Shown here piece after piece: positions 17,214 through 25,725 of a stretch of 52,344 nt of DNA. Source of the DNA: Robiginitomaculum sp. (GTDB taxonomy: Bacteria > Pseudomonadota > Alphaproteobacteria > Caulobacterales > Maricaulaceae); NCBI GenBank assembly GCA_002733495.1, contig NVVV01000019.1, forward strand, positions 1 through 52,344, in the 5' to 3' direction. The translations under genes were made by a program, and so were the position numbers. The notes beneath the pieces were generated by a model. The model did not search any database and was not told the origin of the DNA. It saw nothing but the letters and a program-made list of their open reading frames with translations. Position 1 is the first letter of the stretch; every line of letters starts with the position of its first letter.

Positions 17214-18161
17214 TTAGCGTTTGACGATAATGTGCACCACACCGGCATCCTGACGGCGCAGACCTGCATTCATTTTCTTGTAGAACAGCCGCCAGACAAA
17301 TTGCTTTGATGCATCTTCCCAAATCTTGGTGGCAACAAGGATGCGCTCCTTGTAAACGCAATTATCCTTGATCCAGCACGGCAGTTTGAATTGCCCAGCC
17401 TGCCCAGAAACAGCAGGAGCCAGACCGTAATTCATGCGAACAAAATTTACATCCATGAAGGTATTTATTTCACCATGGACAAGAGCCTTGACTGCCGAAT
17501 AATCAGAGGAAGTTGTTTCTGTGGAGGTCAGCAGATTGTTCAGATCGGCGCGTTCGACCCCGATGTTGACCTGACCTTTGATATTGCTCTTATCAATAAT
17601 TTCGAGCATTTTTCTGATTTTTGGCGGGGTAAGTCCCGATTGTGTCGTCGGCGCAGTGCCACCGCCATCAGCCTTGCCTTTGAACGACCCCCATTCGTTT
17701 ACGGCGACGATATTCGCGGCTGGGAAGGACGTGGAGACAGGCTCGCCCTTTTTGTTGTTCTGGTAAGCCGGATTGAAGAAGCACATATCCACAATGGATT
17801 TGTCGCGAAACCGTTGCAAACCGGCTGCGACGGCGCGCACAACAGCATTGGTTGGATCAACCAATTGCTCTGCCTTTTCCCGATCACCGATGAGTTGCCC
17901 ATCGCCAAAGCTCATAAAAAATGCACGGCGGCGGAATTTATCAACGTTACCAATCGGCGTGTCACCAGTGTCGTCGAGGATAGCTTCTGGATCAGAAGTC
18001 CCCATCAACTCATCAGTAAACTCGGTACCTTTACCGGCATAAGCTAAATCCGCCATAACATGTGGCGTAAGTGCGCTTTGGGTTTGTTGGGCGATCAAAT
18101 CGACGTTTTTGGCAAAGGCAATAACCTTATGCCCTTCTAAACTATTTTCTTCGGCGGCCAT
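17214..18161 (-). CDS. Major capsid protein (HK97-fold type)
   Basis: A 315-residue protein. The ATG at 18161 is chosen because AGGAG lies 6 nt before it; the codon just upstream is an in-frame GTG. The N-terminal half has the pattern of podovirus capsid proteins (FAKNVDLIAQQTQS, then a central RRRAFFMSFGDGQLIGDREK), resembling the family Pfam calls phage capsid 2. It lies directly after the scaffold gene and a structured leader (18245-18310), as expected for the most abundant virion protein. It is clearly not a T7 gp10 homologue by eye. Confidence 0.85.
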   Translation of the reverse strand: MAAEENSLEGHKVIAFAKNVDLIAQQTQSALTPHVMADLAYAGKGTEFTDELMGTSDPEAILDDTGDTPIGNVDKFRRRAFFMSFGDGQLIGDREKAEQLVDPTNAVVRAVAAGLQRFRDKSIVDMCFFNPAYQNNKKGEPVSTSFPAANIVAVNEWGSFKGKADGGGTAPTTQSGLTPPKIRKMLEIIDKSNIKGQVNIGVERADLNNLLTSTETTSSDYSAVKALVHGEINTFMDVNFVRMNYGLAPAVSGQAGQFKLPCWIKDNCVYKERILVATKIWEDASKQFVWRLFYKKMNAGLRRQDAGVVHIIVKR

Positions 18162-18244
18162 CACGGGCTCCTGTGTCTAATCGTTTCATGAAAAACGACT
18201 GGACACCCCGGCCACATTTGAGTGGGAATACCGGACCCGCGTCT

Positions 18245-18310
18245 TGACGGTTTCGCCCGTCCTGGCGTTCGAGGGATTTCGGACCCGCCGTCTGGCGGAC
18301 ACCCCGAAAT
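18245..18310. promoter_or_regulatory. Cluster of strong hairpins before the major capsid gene
   Basis: The 219-bp gap between scaffold and capsid genes holds a hairpin with arms GACGG and CCGTC (18245-18261). A larger cruciform follows at 18276-18310, where outer arms ATTTCGG and CCGAAAT enclose inner arms CCGCC and GGCGG around GTCT. The phrases GGACACCCCG and GGACCCGC each occur twice in the gap. The position suggests a transcript-processing or stabilising structure, or a partial terminator plus promoter, that raises capsid output over scaffold. Confidence 0.5.
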
Positions 18311-18380
18311 ATCGAAGCAGTAAAAATCGTGGGCGAGATTGAGACCTGCTTAAAGGATTGTCAACCCCGCCCGGATGTGC

Positions 18381-19247
18381 CTAGCCACCCGCCAGGGCGT
18401 GTAGCTCCAGATTGCGCGCGACATTGACCTTATGATTGGGGTCGCTGGCATCCATAAACGCTTTTTGAAATAACGGATCAGCATCATTTTTGGCAATTTC
18501 TGCCCGCGCTTGCGCCGGGGTTAGCATTCCGGTTTTGCCGGGGCCGGTGCGACCACCGGGCAGGATCGGTGTTTCGCTCATCATATCGGCGACCTTCGCC
18601 ATCATTTTCACCATGCTCGGATTATCACCAAGTTTAGTTTCCTCTAAAAAGCCAAGAAAGCTCTCATCGGCATGCTCTTTAATAAAGTCCTGGGCAGCAC
18701 CAATTTTTTCATCATAGGCTTTGCCGAACTCTTGTTTCAGAGCGGCAATGGCTTCATCCGTTTGTGCTTTTTCGGCAGCGGCTTCGGCGATATTTTGAGC
18801 CTGAATAATCTCTGCATAACCGGCATGGGCGGCGGCAACTTGGGCCTCGTTGGCACCTGCCGCGTGCATTTTGCCAAACAGGATTGATTGCGCCTCTGAC
18901 GGTATATCATCCACGCCTTCAATGGCAGGCAAAGCCGTATAACCACTGGCATCATCCGGGCGGCCCAGGGCTTTGAAGACTTCGCCCCACCCCTCCGGGT
19001 CACCGGCCTGATCCGCTTTGGGGATTTTTAGCAAATGGGATTTGTCTACCCCAACCAATTTCCCGGTATTAAATTCGGCGCGCGCTAAATCCTCCAAAGA
19101 TTTATAGCCCGTGGTCTCAATGTGGTCGGCCAGCTCTTGTGGCAATCCCGCGAATGGGGATGTTTCACCACCTGCACCAGCACCTTCTCCAGCGCCTTCT
19201 CCAGCGCCTGCGGCACCCTCTTCGCCTGATCCTTGTCCTTCACTCAT
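18381..19247 (-). CDS. Capsid scaffolding protein
   Basis: A 288-residue acidic protein. The N-terminus is a low-complexity Gly/Glu/Ala stretch (residues 4-28), followed by a domain with LPQELADHIETTGYKSLEDLA (residues 34-54 region) that is typical of podovirus scaffolds. The centre (about 130-215) is helical and coiled-coil-like, and the C-terminus is helical and charged, as needed for binding capsid subunits. It lies between the portal block and the major capsid gene, the standard scaffold place. The start ATGA overlaps the stop of the upstream gene. Confidence 0.85.
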   Translation of the reverse strand: MSEGQGSGEEGAAGAGEGAGEGAGAGGETSPFAGLPQELADHIETTGYKSLEDLARAEFNTGKLVGVDKSHLLKIPKADQAGDPEGWGEVFKALGRPDDASGYTALPAIEGVDDIPSEAQSILFGKMHAAGANEAQVAAAHAGYAEIIQAQNIAEAAAEKAQTDEAIAALKQEFGKAYDEKIGAAQDFIKEHADESFLGFLEETKLGDNPSMVKMMAKVADMMSETPILPGGRTGPGKTGMLTPAQARAEIAKNDADPLFQKAFMDASDPNHKVNVARNLELHALAGG

Positions 19248-19591
19248 ATCGACTCCTCCAGTCTATCATTAACGATGGCTTGCCCGAGGCGTTCGGGAAC
19301 ACCGCCGGCAAGCTTGAATATTTCCAGTGCAGCGGCATACATGCCTGCATTGAAAATCGCGGTTTCGGCGCTTTGCGCCGGGTGTTTGATTTGCGGGTCA
19401 TAGGCCGCCTGTGCGGCACCGAAACGGCTCAAAATGTCGGCCAGAACAATTTTGCCATTGGCCGTGCCAAACACGTCCTGATAGGTGCGAAACAATTGCT
19501 CCTGAACCCGCGCATCCTTTTGCGTAACAAAATTATACGCCATCATAGGCAATGGCGTGCACGCCTTGGGGCGAGGCTTGTCTTTGACCAT
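19244..19591 (-). CDS. Bbp19-like small head protein
   Basis: A 115-residue protein whose ATG overlaps the portal stop codon (TAATG). It contains FRTYQDVFGTANGKIVLADI (residues 34-53), the pattern of the Bbp19 family, small proteins found next to portal genes in BPP-1-type and related podoviruses. Their role is not established. Gene order (portal, this gene, scaffold, capsid) agrees with that group. Confidence 0.75.
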   Translation of the reverse strand: MVKDKPRPKACTPLPMMAYNFVTQKDARVQEQLFRTYQDVFGTANGKIVLADILSRFGAAQAAYDPQIKHPAQSAETAIFNAGMYAAALEIFKLAGGVPERLGQAIVNDRLEESI

Positions 19592-21243
19592 TATGCGACC
19601 CCCGCCGTTTCAAGATTAGCCAGGCCTTGACCACCGGCCTGCAAGGCTTGCGCCCCGATCAGGGTTTGGTCCAGTTCCTGGCTGTTCTGCGCCGCCGCTT
19701 GTTCCTGCGCCGTTTGTGCCGCCACCGTTTCGCGTGAACGCACATACTTGGCCTGCGCACCATTGGCACGCGCCGCGTCGCGGAGCATTTCCTGTGCATC
19801 CAATACCTTGGGGGCATCGGGGTCGAACTGCGCGGCGACGGCGGCAAAATCAAAGGTCCGCATCATCGCCTCGACTTCGCTTTGGCGCTGGGCCTGGGCG
19901 ACGGGAGAGCGGTATTCAAACCCCAATTCATGCTTGTCCAGGCTTTCCGGCATGGGCGGGAAGTGCCCGGCAGCTTTTTCCAGCACAAAGGTTCGCTCGA
20001 CAATATTGGTCAGTTTTTCCTGTTCCAGACGCGCCACCAGTGGTGACATGCTGCGGAGGCGCAAATCCCGGTTGTCAATAACTTCTGTCGCGGTTTTTTG
20101 CGGCCCTTCATTGGGGCGCAGCCAGTCAACATAGAATGAAAAATCGATGCCGCGATAAAGCAGTTCCAATAACTGATACCCCACACCGACATCACCGCCC
20201 GCGTCCAGAGTTTGTATGGCGTCATTGATGTTGCTGATGCCAAGGTTTTCCAGGCCCATGATAGAGTTTATAGCCCCGGGCCGCCGATCAATCAGATTGC
20301 GGGCATTGGGCAGGATGGAGAACATTGTTGGATCTGCACGTTGCTCTGTGTTGCGTGAAATGGCTTCCATGATGGAATTGGCGCTGATGATATTGGGCAA
20401 AGCTGTCCAGCCGGGTCCATAGCCATAAGCCTCACCAGAGCGCCGCTGCAAACGGCCTGGCGCATAGGGGAATTGATCGTGGCCGCCCACGTCAACAACC
20501 TCGCCGCCTTCGACATAGATCACTATGTCTTCAAAGTTTTTGAACACCCTGGCCGCGTTTTCCCGCCCGCCTTCACGCGGCTGAACAACATGCAAAAACT
20601 CGATCAATTCACTCTCATTGGCACCGTCTCGTTTGATCTTTTCTTTCAGCTCTGCCGAATGCGGATAACGCTGAACAGCCTTCCTCAAAGTCAGATCGAA
20701 AGTGCGATCAACGGTGTCGATCACTCCTTGCTCGTTTTCCCGCCACCACGACCGCATCAACGGAACTGACATATAGGTCGGGCCTGATTTTCCGGTGCCT
20801 ATGAACAGGATTGAAGAGCCAAAAGCGGTGCTGTCCAGCATGTCTTCGGCCATGTGGACACGGAAATTGGACGCTGACCCGGAAAAATGCGCGTGCATGC
20901 GCTTGGCCACCGCATCAAACCATACCTCCTCGTCATGGCTGGCATCACGTTCAAGCAAATTAGGCATGACCCAGGGGGTAAATGGCGACATTAAAAACCC
21001 GTGCAGGGTGGCGGCAAGGCGCTCATTGGCCACAACACCCTTATTATCGGCCAGTTTTTTCGTGCGTAGGGATCCCTTCGCACGGGTGATATTCATATCG
21101 CGGCGCGGCAGGATATAATCACCGATTTTCTGCCATTCAGTCTCAAACGGAAGGCGCTCTTGCTTCATTTCCTCCCAATCCATAAGCAGCGACTTAACCC
21201 TTTTTTGCGCCGCGCGGATGGCCCGTTTGACAATGGTTTCCAT
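19591..21243 (-). CDS. Portal protein (head-tail connector, T7 gp8/BPP-1 type)
   Basis: A 550-residue protein. The ATG at 21243 is chosen, one base after the upstream stop (TAGCATG); an earlier in-frame start would add 30 unlikely Arg-rich residues. It shows features of the podovirus head-tail connector family: an early WQKIGDYILPRRDMN motif, then NERLAATLHGFLMSPFTPW, YGYGPGWTALPNI in the middle, and TEVIDNRDLRLRSMSPLVAR towards the C-terminus. The last 60 residues are Ala/Gln-rich and helical, a probable barrel extension. The protein forms the ring through which DNA is packaged and ejected. Confidence 0.92.
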   Translation of the reverse strand: METIVKRAIRAAQKRVKSLLMDWEEMKQERLPFETEWQKIGDYILPRRDMNITRAKGSLRTKKLADNKGVVANERLAATLHGFLMSPFTPWVMPNLLERDASHDEEVWFDAVAKRMHAHFSGSASNFRVHMAEDMLDSTAFGSSILFIGTGKSGPTYMSVPLMRSWWRENEQGVIDTVDRTFDLTLRKAVQRYPHSAELKEKIKRDGANESELIEFLHVVQPREGGRENAARVFKNFEDIVIYVEGGEVVDVGGHDQFPYAPGRLQRRSGEAYGYGPGWTALPNIISANSIMEAISRNTEQRADPTMFSILPNARNLIDRRPGAINSIMGLENLGISNINDAIQTLDAGGDVGVGYQLLELLYRGIDFSFYVDWLRPNEGPQKTATEVIDNRDLRLRSMSPLVARLEQEKLTNIVERTFVLEKAAGHFPPMPESLDKHELGFEYRSPVAQAQRQSEVEAMMRTFDFAAVAAQFDPDAPKVLDAQEMLRDAARANGAQAKYVRSRETVAAQTAQEQAAAQNSQELDQTLIGAQALQAGGQGLANLETAGVA

Positions 21244-21244
21244 G

Positions 21245-21487
21245 CTATTCTGCCCCCGTTGCCGTCTTGCGCGGTGTGCCACCACCCGCAGCAAACGCCC
21301 GAAATGGCTCTGCACCGGCACCAAGGCGGGCACCGGCAGTCAACAGTGTGGATTTGCGGCCACCACGCCCACGCCGCCGCCGCGCCACCTCATTGGCGAT
21401 CCTCTGGGCCTCATCGCCCACATTGGGCGCGGGCACGGCCTCCGTTGGGGTCACTTCAATTTTCGGCTTTTTGAATATCCCTGCCAT
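21245..21487 (-). CDS. Small basic protein between terminase and portal genes
   Basis: An 80-residue product with a very basic centre (RRRRGRGGRK, residues 37-46) and Ala/Gly-rich flanks; the first 25 residues are Pro-rich. It begins 12 bp after the large terminase stop and ends one base before the portal start, so it belongs to the packaging operon. Short basic proteins at this place occur in related podoviruses, but their function is not known to me. Binding to DNA or the portal is possible. Confidence 0.6.
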   Translation of the reverse strand: MAGIFKKPKIEVTPTEAVPAPNVGDEAQRIANEVARRRRGRGGRKSTLLTAGARLGAGAEPFRAFAAGGGTPRKTATGAE

Positions 21488-21499
21488 TTTTCGATCCCT

Positions 21500-23005
21500 T
21501 CAACCGTAATCAAGATGATGCGCCAGAGCGTCATCGCCGCTATGTGATGAGTGTTGCTGTTGAACGGCACGAATTATTGCCGCCTGATTTAAAATAACCT
21601 GATCCATGACCTCATGACCGGCACGGGCCAACATGCAACCGTACTGGAAGCCGTCATGGACATGGCTAAAATGGCCCTTGTCGGGCTTGTCGTGATATTC
21701 GCCATCATGGCCCATCAGTTTTTTGATTTTATAGCCCGTTACAAAGCCCTCAATGATGGTATCAAGGCCCTCTGGGTTCATCTGCAACAGCGCCCGCCCC
21801 TCGGCGGTGTGTGTCAGATAGTATTTTACCGCCGCAATCCGTATAAGCGGGTCATTGGTCGGGGGCCGCCAGAGCGCAAAGCCAGAGTGCTTGGCGAACG
21901 TCAAAGCCCATGAAATGCCACCCTTGACACCGGACTGATGCGCCCAGCTAGACGGATCAAGCGCGGCCACCACCGGAGAGCCTGGGGCCAGTTGTGCCGC
22001 CGTCGCCGCGCATCTTTTGCCAAAACTGTCGGCCTCATCCAGCTCACCGGGTTCAGTTACAAGCTCCGCAAACGGGTGCAAGCTGCCATTGGGCATCAGT
22101 TCTAAAAACACACCCGCCGGTGTAGAGCCTGCATCACCACCAAAAATTATCCGAGCGCCACGCCGGGGAGGCCGACCAATTTCCAGCACATGCAGATCAC
22201 GCGCATAATCCGTATAAACCGGCTTTCCTGAACGCGAATACCCAGGCATGTTTTTGATAAACCTTGCAATCTCCCAGTCCTGCATGCCCAGAGCCATGTG
22301 TTCGTAATAATCGGGCCGGATCTTGCGCAGGGCATCCATATTCTCGGCATCAGGGGAAAAACCAGACGGTTGAACATAGACCCTATCCAAGGGCTTTGGA
22401 TTGACCATGCAACGCTTGACTGTCCAGTTCGTGTGCAATGGAGCATTGAAATCAAACATCAGGGCTACGGGCGCTTTGGCAGCACCCTCTGGTATTTCAT
22501 GTGGTTGCGGATACCGGCCAAGACGCCCAAGCAAGGGACCAATGGCCGCCTCGGGCGTACTGTCACCCTCATTTAGCCAAATCCATGTGGCATAGAGACC
22601 TTTGGCAAATTCCTCATAACTTTGATCGCCAATGGCGCGAAACTCGACGATCATCTCACAACGATCACCATTGGGCTGCACCCAACTGATCACATGAGTG
22701 GCGGGGCCGCCTTTAGCCCCCTTAAACGGCCAGCCTTTGCAATCAGGAAAGACATCCTTCCAGGAAGGGATCGTTTTATCCCAAAGGTTGCGATATGTGT
22801 CACGGATCACATAACCCTTGCTTCGGCGCACGCCATCTGACAACATAGGCACTTGGAGCTGCGTCAAATAATGGCCTTTAATCGGACAGGCCGAAGTTTT
22901 CCCAGAACCGAACGGCCCCATGACACCAACCAGCTCGTGCTTGGTGTCCATGATAAATTGCTCTGCAATCGGGCCAGGGGCCTTGTAATTTTCTAAAAGA
23001 GACAC
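21500..23005 (-). CDS. Terminase large subunit
   Basis: A packaging ATPase-nuclease of about 501 residues. The GTG at 23005 is taken as start because a G-rich Shine-Dalgarno-like stretch lies just before it and the first conserved residues follow at once; an in-frame TTG at 23038 is the alternative. Walker A is GPFGSGKT (residues 30-37), and Walker B is WIWLNEGD (about 141-148), with the Glu-Asp expected for ATP hydrolysis. The C-terminal half carries an RNase H-like nuclease pattern (FGGDAGSTPAG, then AALDPSSW). It follows the small subunit after a 300-bp palindrome-rich gap. Unlike T7, where terminase lies at the end of the late region, it leads the module here. Confidence 0.9.
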   Translation of the reverse strand: MSLLENYKAPGPIAEQFIMDTKHELVGVMGPFGSGKTSACPIKGHYLTQLQVPMLSDGVRRSKGYVIRDTYRNLWDKTIPSWKDVFPDCKGWPFKGAKGGPATHVISWVQPNGDRCEMIVEFRAIGDQSYEEFAKGLYATWIWLNEGDSTPEAAIGPLLGRLGRYPQPHEIPEGAAKAPVALMFDFNAPLHTNWTVKRCMVNPKPLDRVYVQPSGFSPDAENMDALRKIRPDYYEHMALGMQDWEIARFIKNMPGYSRSGKPVYTDYARDLHVLEIGRPPRRGARIIFGGDAGSTPAGVFLELMPNGSLHPFAELVTEPGELDEADSFGKRCAATAAQLAPGSPVVAALDPSSWAHQSGVKGGISWALTFAKHSGFALWRPPTNDPLIRIAAVKYYLTHTAEGRALLQMNPEGLDTIIEGFVTGYKIKKLMGHDGEYHDKPDKGHFSHVHDGFQYGCMLARAGHEVMDQVILNQAAIIRAVQQQHSSHSGDDALAHHLDYG

Positions 23006-23218
23006 ACCGCGCCCCCCCGACCCCGGCTGGAGTTCCAAATTTTCGCGATTTGTCGTTTTCTAGGAAGCCTTGAGTTTGACTGGCCTAAAATGCACTGTGA
23101 GGGCCCCCTTACTGTGGTCTGTCTCTGAGGCCTTGGGGGGCGGGGGTCAAAAAGGGGGTAGGGGGTCGCCATCCGCGACGCGCGCGGCGCTCTGACAAGG
23201 GGTTGGCCAGCCCGGTAA

Positions 23219-23316
23219 ACTAATTTTTGATTAGTTGTCTGAAATTCGTTAAGCCTCTGAAATTTCAGAGGGATCATGCGAATAAATGAAAACATAAGAC
23301 TGGAAAACATAAGACT
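23219..23316. repeat. Palindromes and direct repeats between the terminase genes
   Basis: The gap between the terminase genes (about 23006-23315) has no credible gene. It holds an inverted repeat ACTAATTTTTGATTAGT (23219-23235), a perfect 18-bp palindrome CCTCTGAAATTTCAGAGG (23254-23271) and two direct copies of GAAAACATAAGACT (23288-23301 and 23303-23316, period 15). The second direct copy runs into the last codon of the small subunit gene. Sites of this type beside terminase genes can be packaging (cos or pac) signals or operators. Confidence 0.65.
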
Positions 23317-23882
23317 TATTCCCCCTCATCTTCGCAAGTGTTTGATATTCCAAGCCTTTTTAATTCCTCTGCATCCATGCCCAATTGCGGGCCTGATGCT
23401 CCTGATTGCCCGCCAAACATCCCCAGAGTGATCGCCATGCTCGGCCAGTCCTTCGCCGTGACCTCGACCGCCACAGGAGCCTTGCCCTGCACATAGCTGG
23501 CCGCCTCAACCACGCATTTGCGGTGCATCTCAGCCGCCCAGCGCAGGTCTTCGCGTGTGACGCTGGCACCTTCAGGCGTCAAAGCCCTTGCCAGCTCAGG
23601 AATAGGCGTGCTGGCAAGGTCAAACAGGCCATAGAGCGGGTGCCGGTATTGCGCCAAAAGGTGCTTGACCATGGCTTCATTAGAGCGATTTCTTGCCCCT
23701 TTTGGCCGTCCACGCCCACGCGGCGCATTCTCTGTTTGCCCATTCGCGCCGGTTAAAGGCCCAGGCAAAGCCCGGTCTTCATCAAAAAGCGCCATTTGCG
23801 CGGCAGCGGCATCCTCTGCCAGAGGCTCCGCCCCTGCGACCGCCTGCGAAACCGCCCCTTTGAACCCTTCATTATTGTTCAT
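23316..23882 (-). CDS. Probable terminase small subunit
   Basis: A 188-residue protein just upstream of the large terminase. The N-terminal 50 residues are Ala/Glu-rich and flexible. Residues 55-66 hold GRGRPKGARNRS, an AT-hook-like basic motif suited to DNA binding, followed by helical segments (about 68-145) and an acidic C-terminus (CEDEGE). Position and the basic DNA-binding motif support the role of recognising phage DNA and recruiting the large subunit. No HTH can be assigned firmly by eye. Start ATG at 23882 has AGGGG 9 nt upstream. Confidence 0.7.
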   Translation of the reverse strand: MNNNEGFKGAVSQAVAGAEPLAEDAAAAQMALFDEDRALPGPLTGANGQTENAPRGRGRPKGARNRSNEAMVKHLLAQYRHPLYGLFDLASTPIPELARALTPEGASVTREDLRWAAEMHRKCVVEAASYVQGKAPVAVEVTAKDWPSMAITLGMFGGQSGASGPQLGMDAEELKRLGISNTCEDEGE

Positions 23883-24190
23883 GCGAATAAACCCCTATAT
23901 TTAATAGGTTTTTCGCAATTATAAGAGGGATGAGGCCAGCCCTGTAACGCTGTAAACCCAAGAGCGTTTCGCTTTGCGTTTCGTCTAAGGGTTTGAAAAG
24001 AAGAATAAATATCTATCTGTAACGCTTGTAACGCTTGTAACGCCTTGCCTCTTACGCGCAACGCGCGCGCGAGAAAGGGTATGCGTTTCAAGCGTTTCAG
24101 CGTTACAGGCGGCATAATGCCTCGCAATTACAAGGGGTTACATGTAACGGCGGGTGAAACGCTGATTTGGAAGAGCGTTTCACCCCCCTG
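23883..24190. repeat. Iteron-like array of TGTAACGCT and AGCGTTTC repeats
   Basis: The 9-mer TGTAACGCT occurs at 23943-23951, then in tandem at 24018-24026 and 24027-24035, with TGTAACGCC at 24036-24044 and a perfect inverted copy AGCGTTACA at 24099-24107. Related units with AGCGTTTC or GAAACGCT appear near 23963, 24091, 24156 and 24173. This is the arrangement of iterons at an origin or of a multi-site operator. It lies just upstream of the late (terminase) operon. Confidence 0.75.
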
Positions 24191-24744
24191 ACCCGACGCT
24201 TCACGTAAAAAGCCTCAAATCATTATTGCGAAGCCTAAGGGTCCGGGTGAGTGCGTGCGTCTATGTGCACGTCTGCGCACCATCTGCGCGGCGCGGCGAT
24301 ATTCTTCTGTATATTCGTAATGTGTTTCAATTGCAGAATAGAGAGGACCATATGCTCGTCATGCTGCATCATGGCTAAGTTAAAGTCTTAGTAATTATGA
24401 AGAAATAAAACGCACGCGTCTGGCCAATTTTTACGCCAGACGCACCGCTAATGGCGCGTCATTTTCCGTAATTTTAAATTTTTGGACCTCTTTCGGGTCC
24501 GGGTCAGGGATAAACAAGAGGAAAGAAAGTCACATAGCGCACCAATCCCGCGCCCAAGAAGGCGCAGAACAGGTGCAAATCGAATGGGCCGCGCCGCCAT
24601 GGGCGGCAGCGCGGCAAAATTATATGCAATAAATAATAACAAACCGCTTGACTGTGTGGATGTTATAAATTATTACATCTTCATTCGCTGCACGAACGGC
24701 CTTGCACGGCCAGCAGCACAAACCAGACGAAAAGGACTAAACCA
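24191..24744. other. Gene-free region with three hairpins ahead of the ardC cassette
   Basis: No credible gene is seen here. Hairpins lie at 24416-24443 (arms GCGTCTGGC and GCCAGACGC, T-rich loop), 24484-24500 (GGACC/GGTCC type) and 24588-24615 (arms about GCCGCGCCGCC and GGCGGCAGCGCGGC). The first may end transcription or be a structural site. The AT-rich end of the region holds the promoter for the rightward cassette. Confidence 0.5.
24648..24676 (+). promoter_or_regulatory. Candidate promoter of the ardC cassette
   Basis: TTGACT (24648-24653) and TATTAC (24671-24676) are spaced by 17 nt, in an AT-rich stretch about 70 bp before the ardC start. The -35 element matches the consensus at 5 of 6 positions and the -10 at 4 of 6. 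Confidence 0.5.
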
Positions 24745-25647
24745 ATGACAAAACGTGACCACTATGCGGAAATTACCGCCAACATCATCAAAATGATTGA
24801 GGACGGGGCAAAGGCGGATGATTGGCGCATGCCTTGGCACCGGGGGACTGGTGACAGGGGTTTACCGATAAACGCCACCACCAAAAGCACCTATAAAGGC
24901 ATAAATGTTTTGACCTTGGGGTTTGCAGGGCTGGCCTTTGAAACGGATAGTTGGGCAACCTTCAAGCAGTGGAAGGATGCCGGGGCGATGGTCAGCAAGG
25001 GCGAACACGGCGCACCGATCATGTATTGCGGCTGGTGCCCAGCCAGAGACCCAGCGCGGGCAATGCGCATTGATGAAAATGGCGACGGCTGGTCCCGGTT
25101 TTTCAAATTCAGCCACGTTTTTAACGCGGATCAGGTCGAAGGCGCAGACATCGAGCCCGCCGCAGAGCCGCACAGCGTTAATCAACGCCTGCATGATGCT
25201 GATGCTTTCATTCAGAACACCGGTGCAAAGATTATACATACTGGCAACCGGGCTTTTTATCGCCCTTCAACGGACGACATCACCATACCCGATCAATCCT
25301 TGTTCATAGCAACGGAAGAGCGCACCAGTACACAGGCTTATTACGCCACCTTGTGCCACGAGCTGACCCACTGGACCGGCGCAAAGCACCGTCTGGACCG
25401 CCTGAACGATCGGAAAAAGAAACAGCGCGCCTTCGAGGAACTCATAGCCGAAATCGGCGCGGCGTTTCTTGGCCGTCGCTTGGGCATCCAAACCCACACA
25501 CCCGCCGACCATGCCCAATATATTGAAAGCTGGTTAAAGGTGCTCAAATCCGACAAACGCTGTATTTTCAGTGCCGCCAGCAAGGCACAGGCCGCCGTGG
25601 AGTTTGTGGAGGCCATGCAACAGGTCCCCATGGCCGCCGCCGCCTGA
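24745..25647 (+). CDS. ardC: ArdC-type anti-restriction protein with zincin-like protease domain
   Basis: A 300-residue protein preceded by AAGGA. The N-terminal domain (about 1-125) is of the ArdC type: a helix with YAEITANIIKMIEDG, then WRMPWHRG, P-I-N-A-T-T-K-S-T-Y-K-G-I-N and the W-x-T-F-K-Q-W motif, a region that binds single-stranded DNA in plasmid ArdC proteins. The C-terminal domain (about 145-290) is a zincin-like metallopeptidase with HELTH at 205-209, followed by WTG and a downstream FEELIAEIGAAFL helix that supplies the third ligand. ArdC proteins protect entering DNA from type I and other restriction. It leads a rightward cassette that shares a repeated leader. Confidence 0.88.
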   Translation: MTKRDHYAEITANIIKMIEDGAKADDWRMPWHRGTGDRGLPINATTKSTYKGINVLTLGFAGLAFETDSWATFKQWKDAGAMVSKGEHGAPIMYCGWCPARDPARAMRIDENGDGWSRFFKFSHVFNADQVEGADIEPAAEPHSVNQRLHDADAFIQNTGAKIIHTGNRAFYRPSTDDITIPDQSLFIATEERTSTQAYYATLCHELTHWTGAKHRLDRLNDRKKKQRAFEELIAEIGAAFLGRRLGIQTHTPADHAQYIESWLKVLKSDKRCIFSAASKAQAAVEFVEAMQQVPMAAAA

Positions 25648-25725
25648 TCGCACCGGTGCGGGGATGCTCCGGCGTCCCCAATCCCGTGCAATTACGCACG
25701 ATCACAGACGAAAAGGACCAAGACC

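Noticed and set aside
1-23882. Holin and endolysin genes
   Set aside because: No small two-TM plus lysozyme-like pair was found among the late genes; they probably lie left of base 1, so I do not call them absent.
23879-24115. A 78-codon minus-strand frame upstream of the small terminase gene, with a GAGG-type site and an ATGA overlap
   Set aside because: Most of it is a reading of the TGTAACGCT repeat array (LQALQALQ) and the product is simply basic; the region behaves as non-coding. Weakly possible as a gene.
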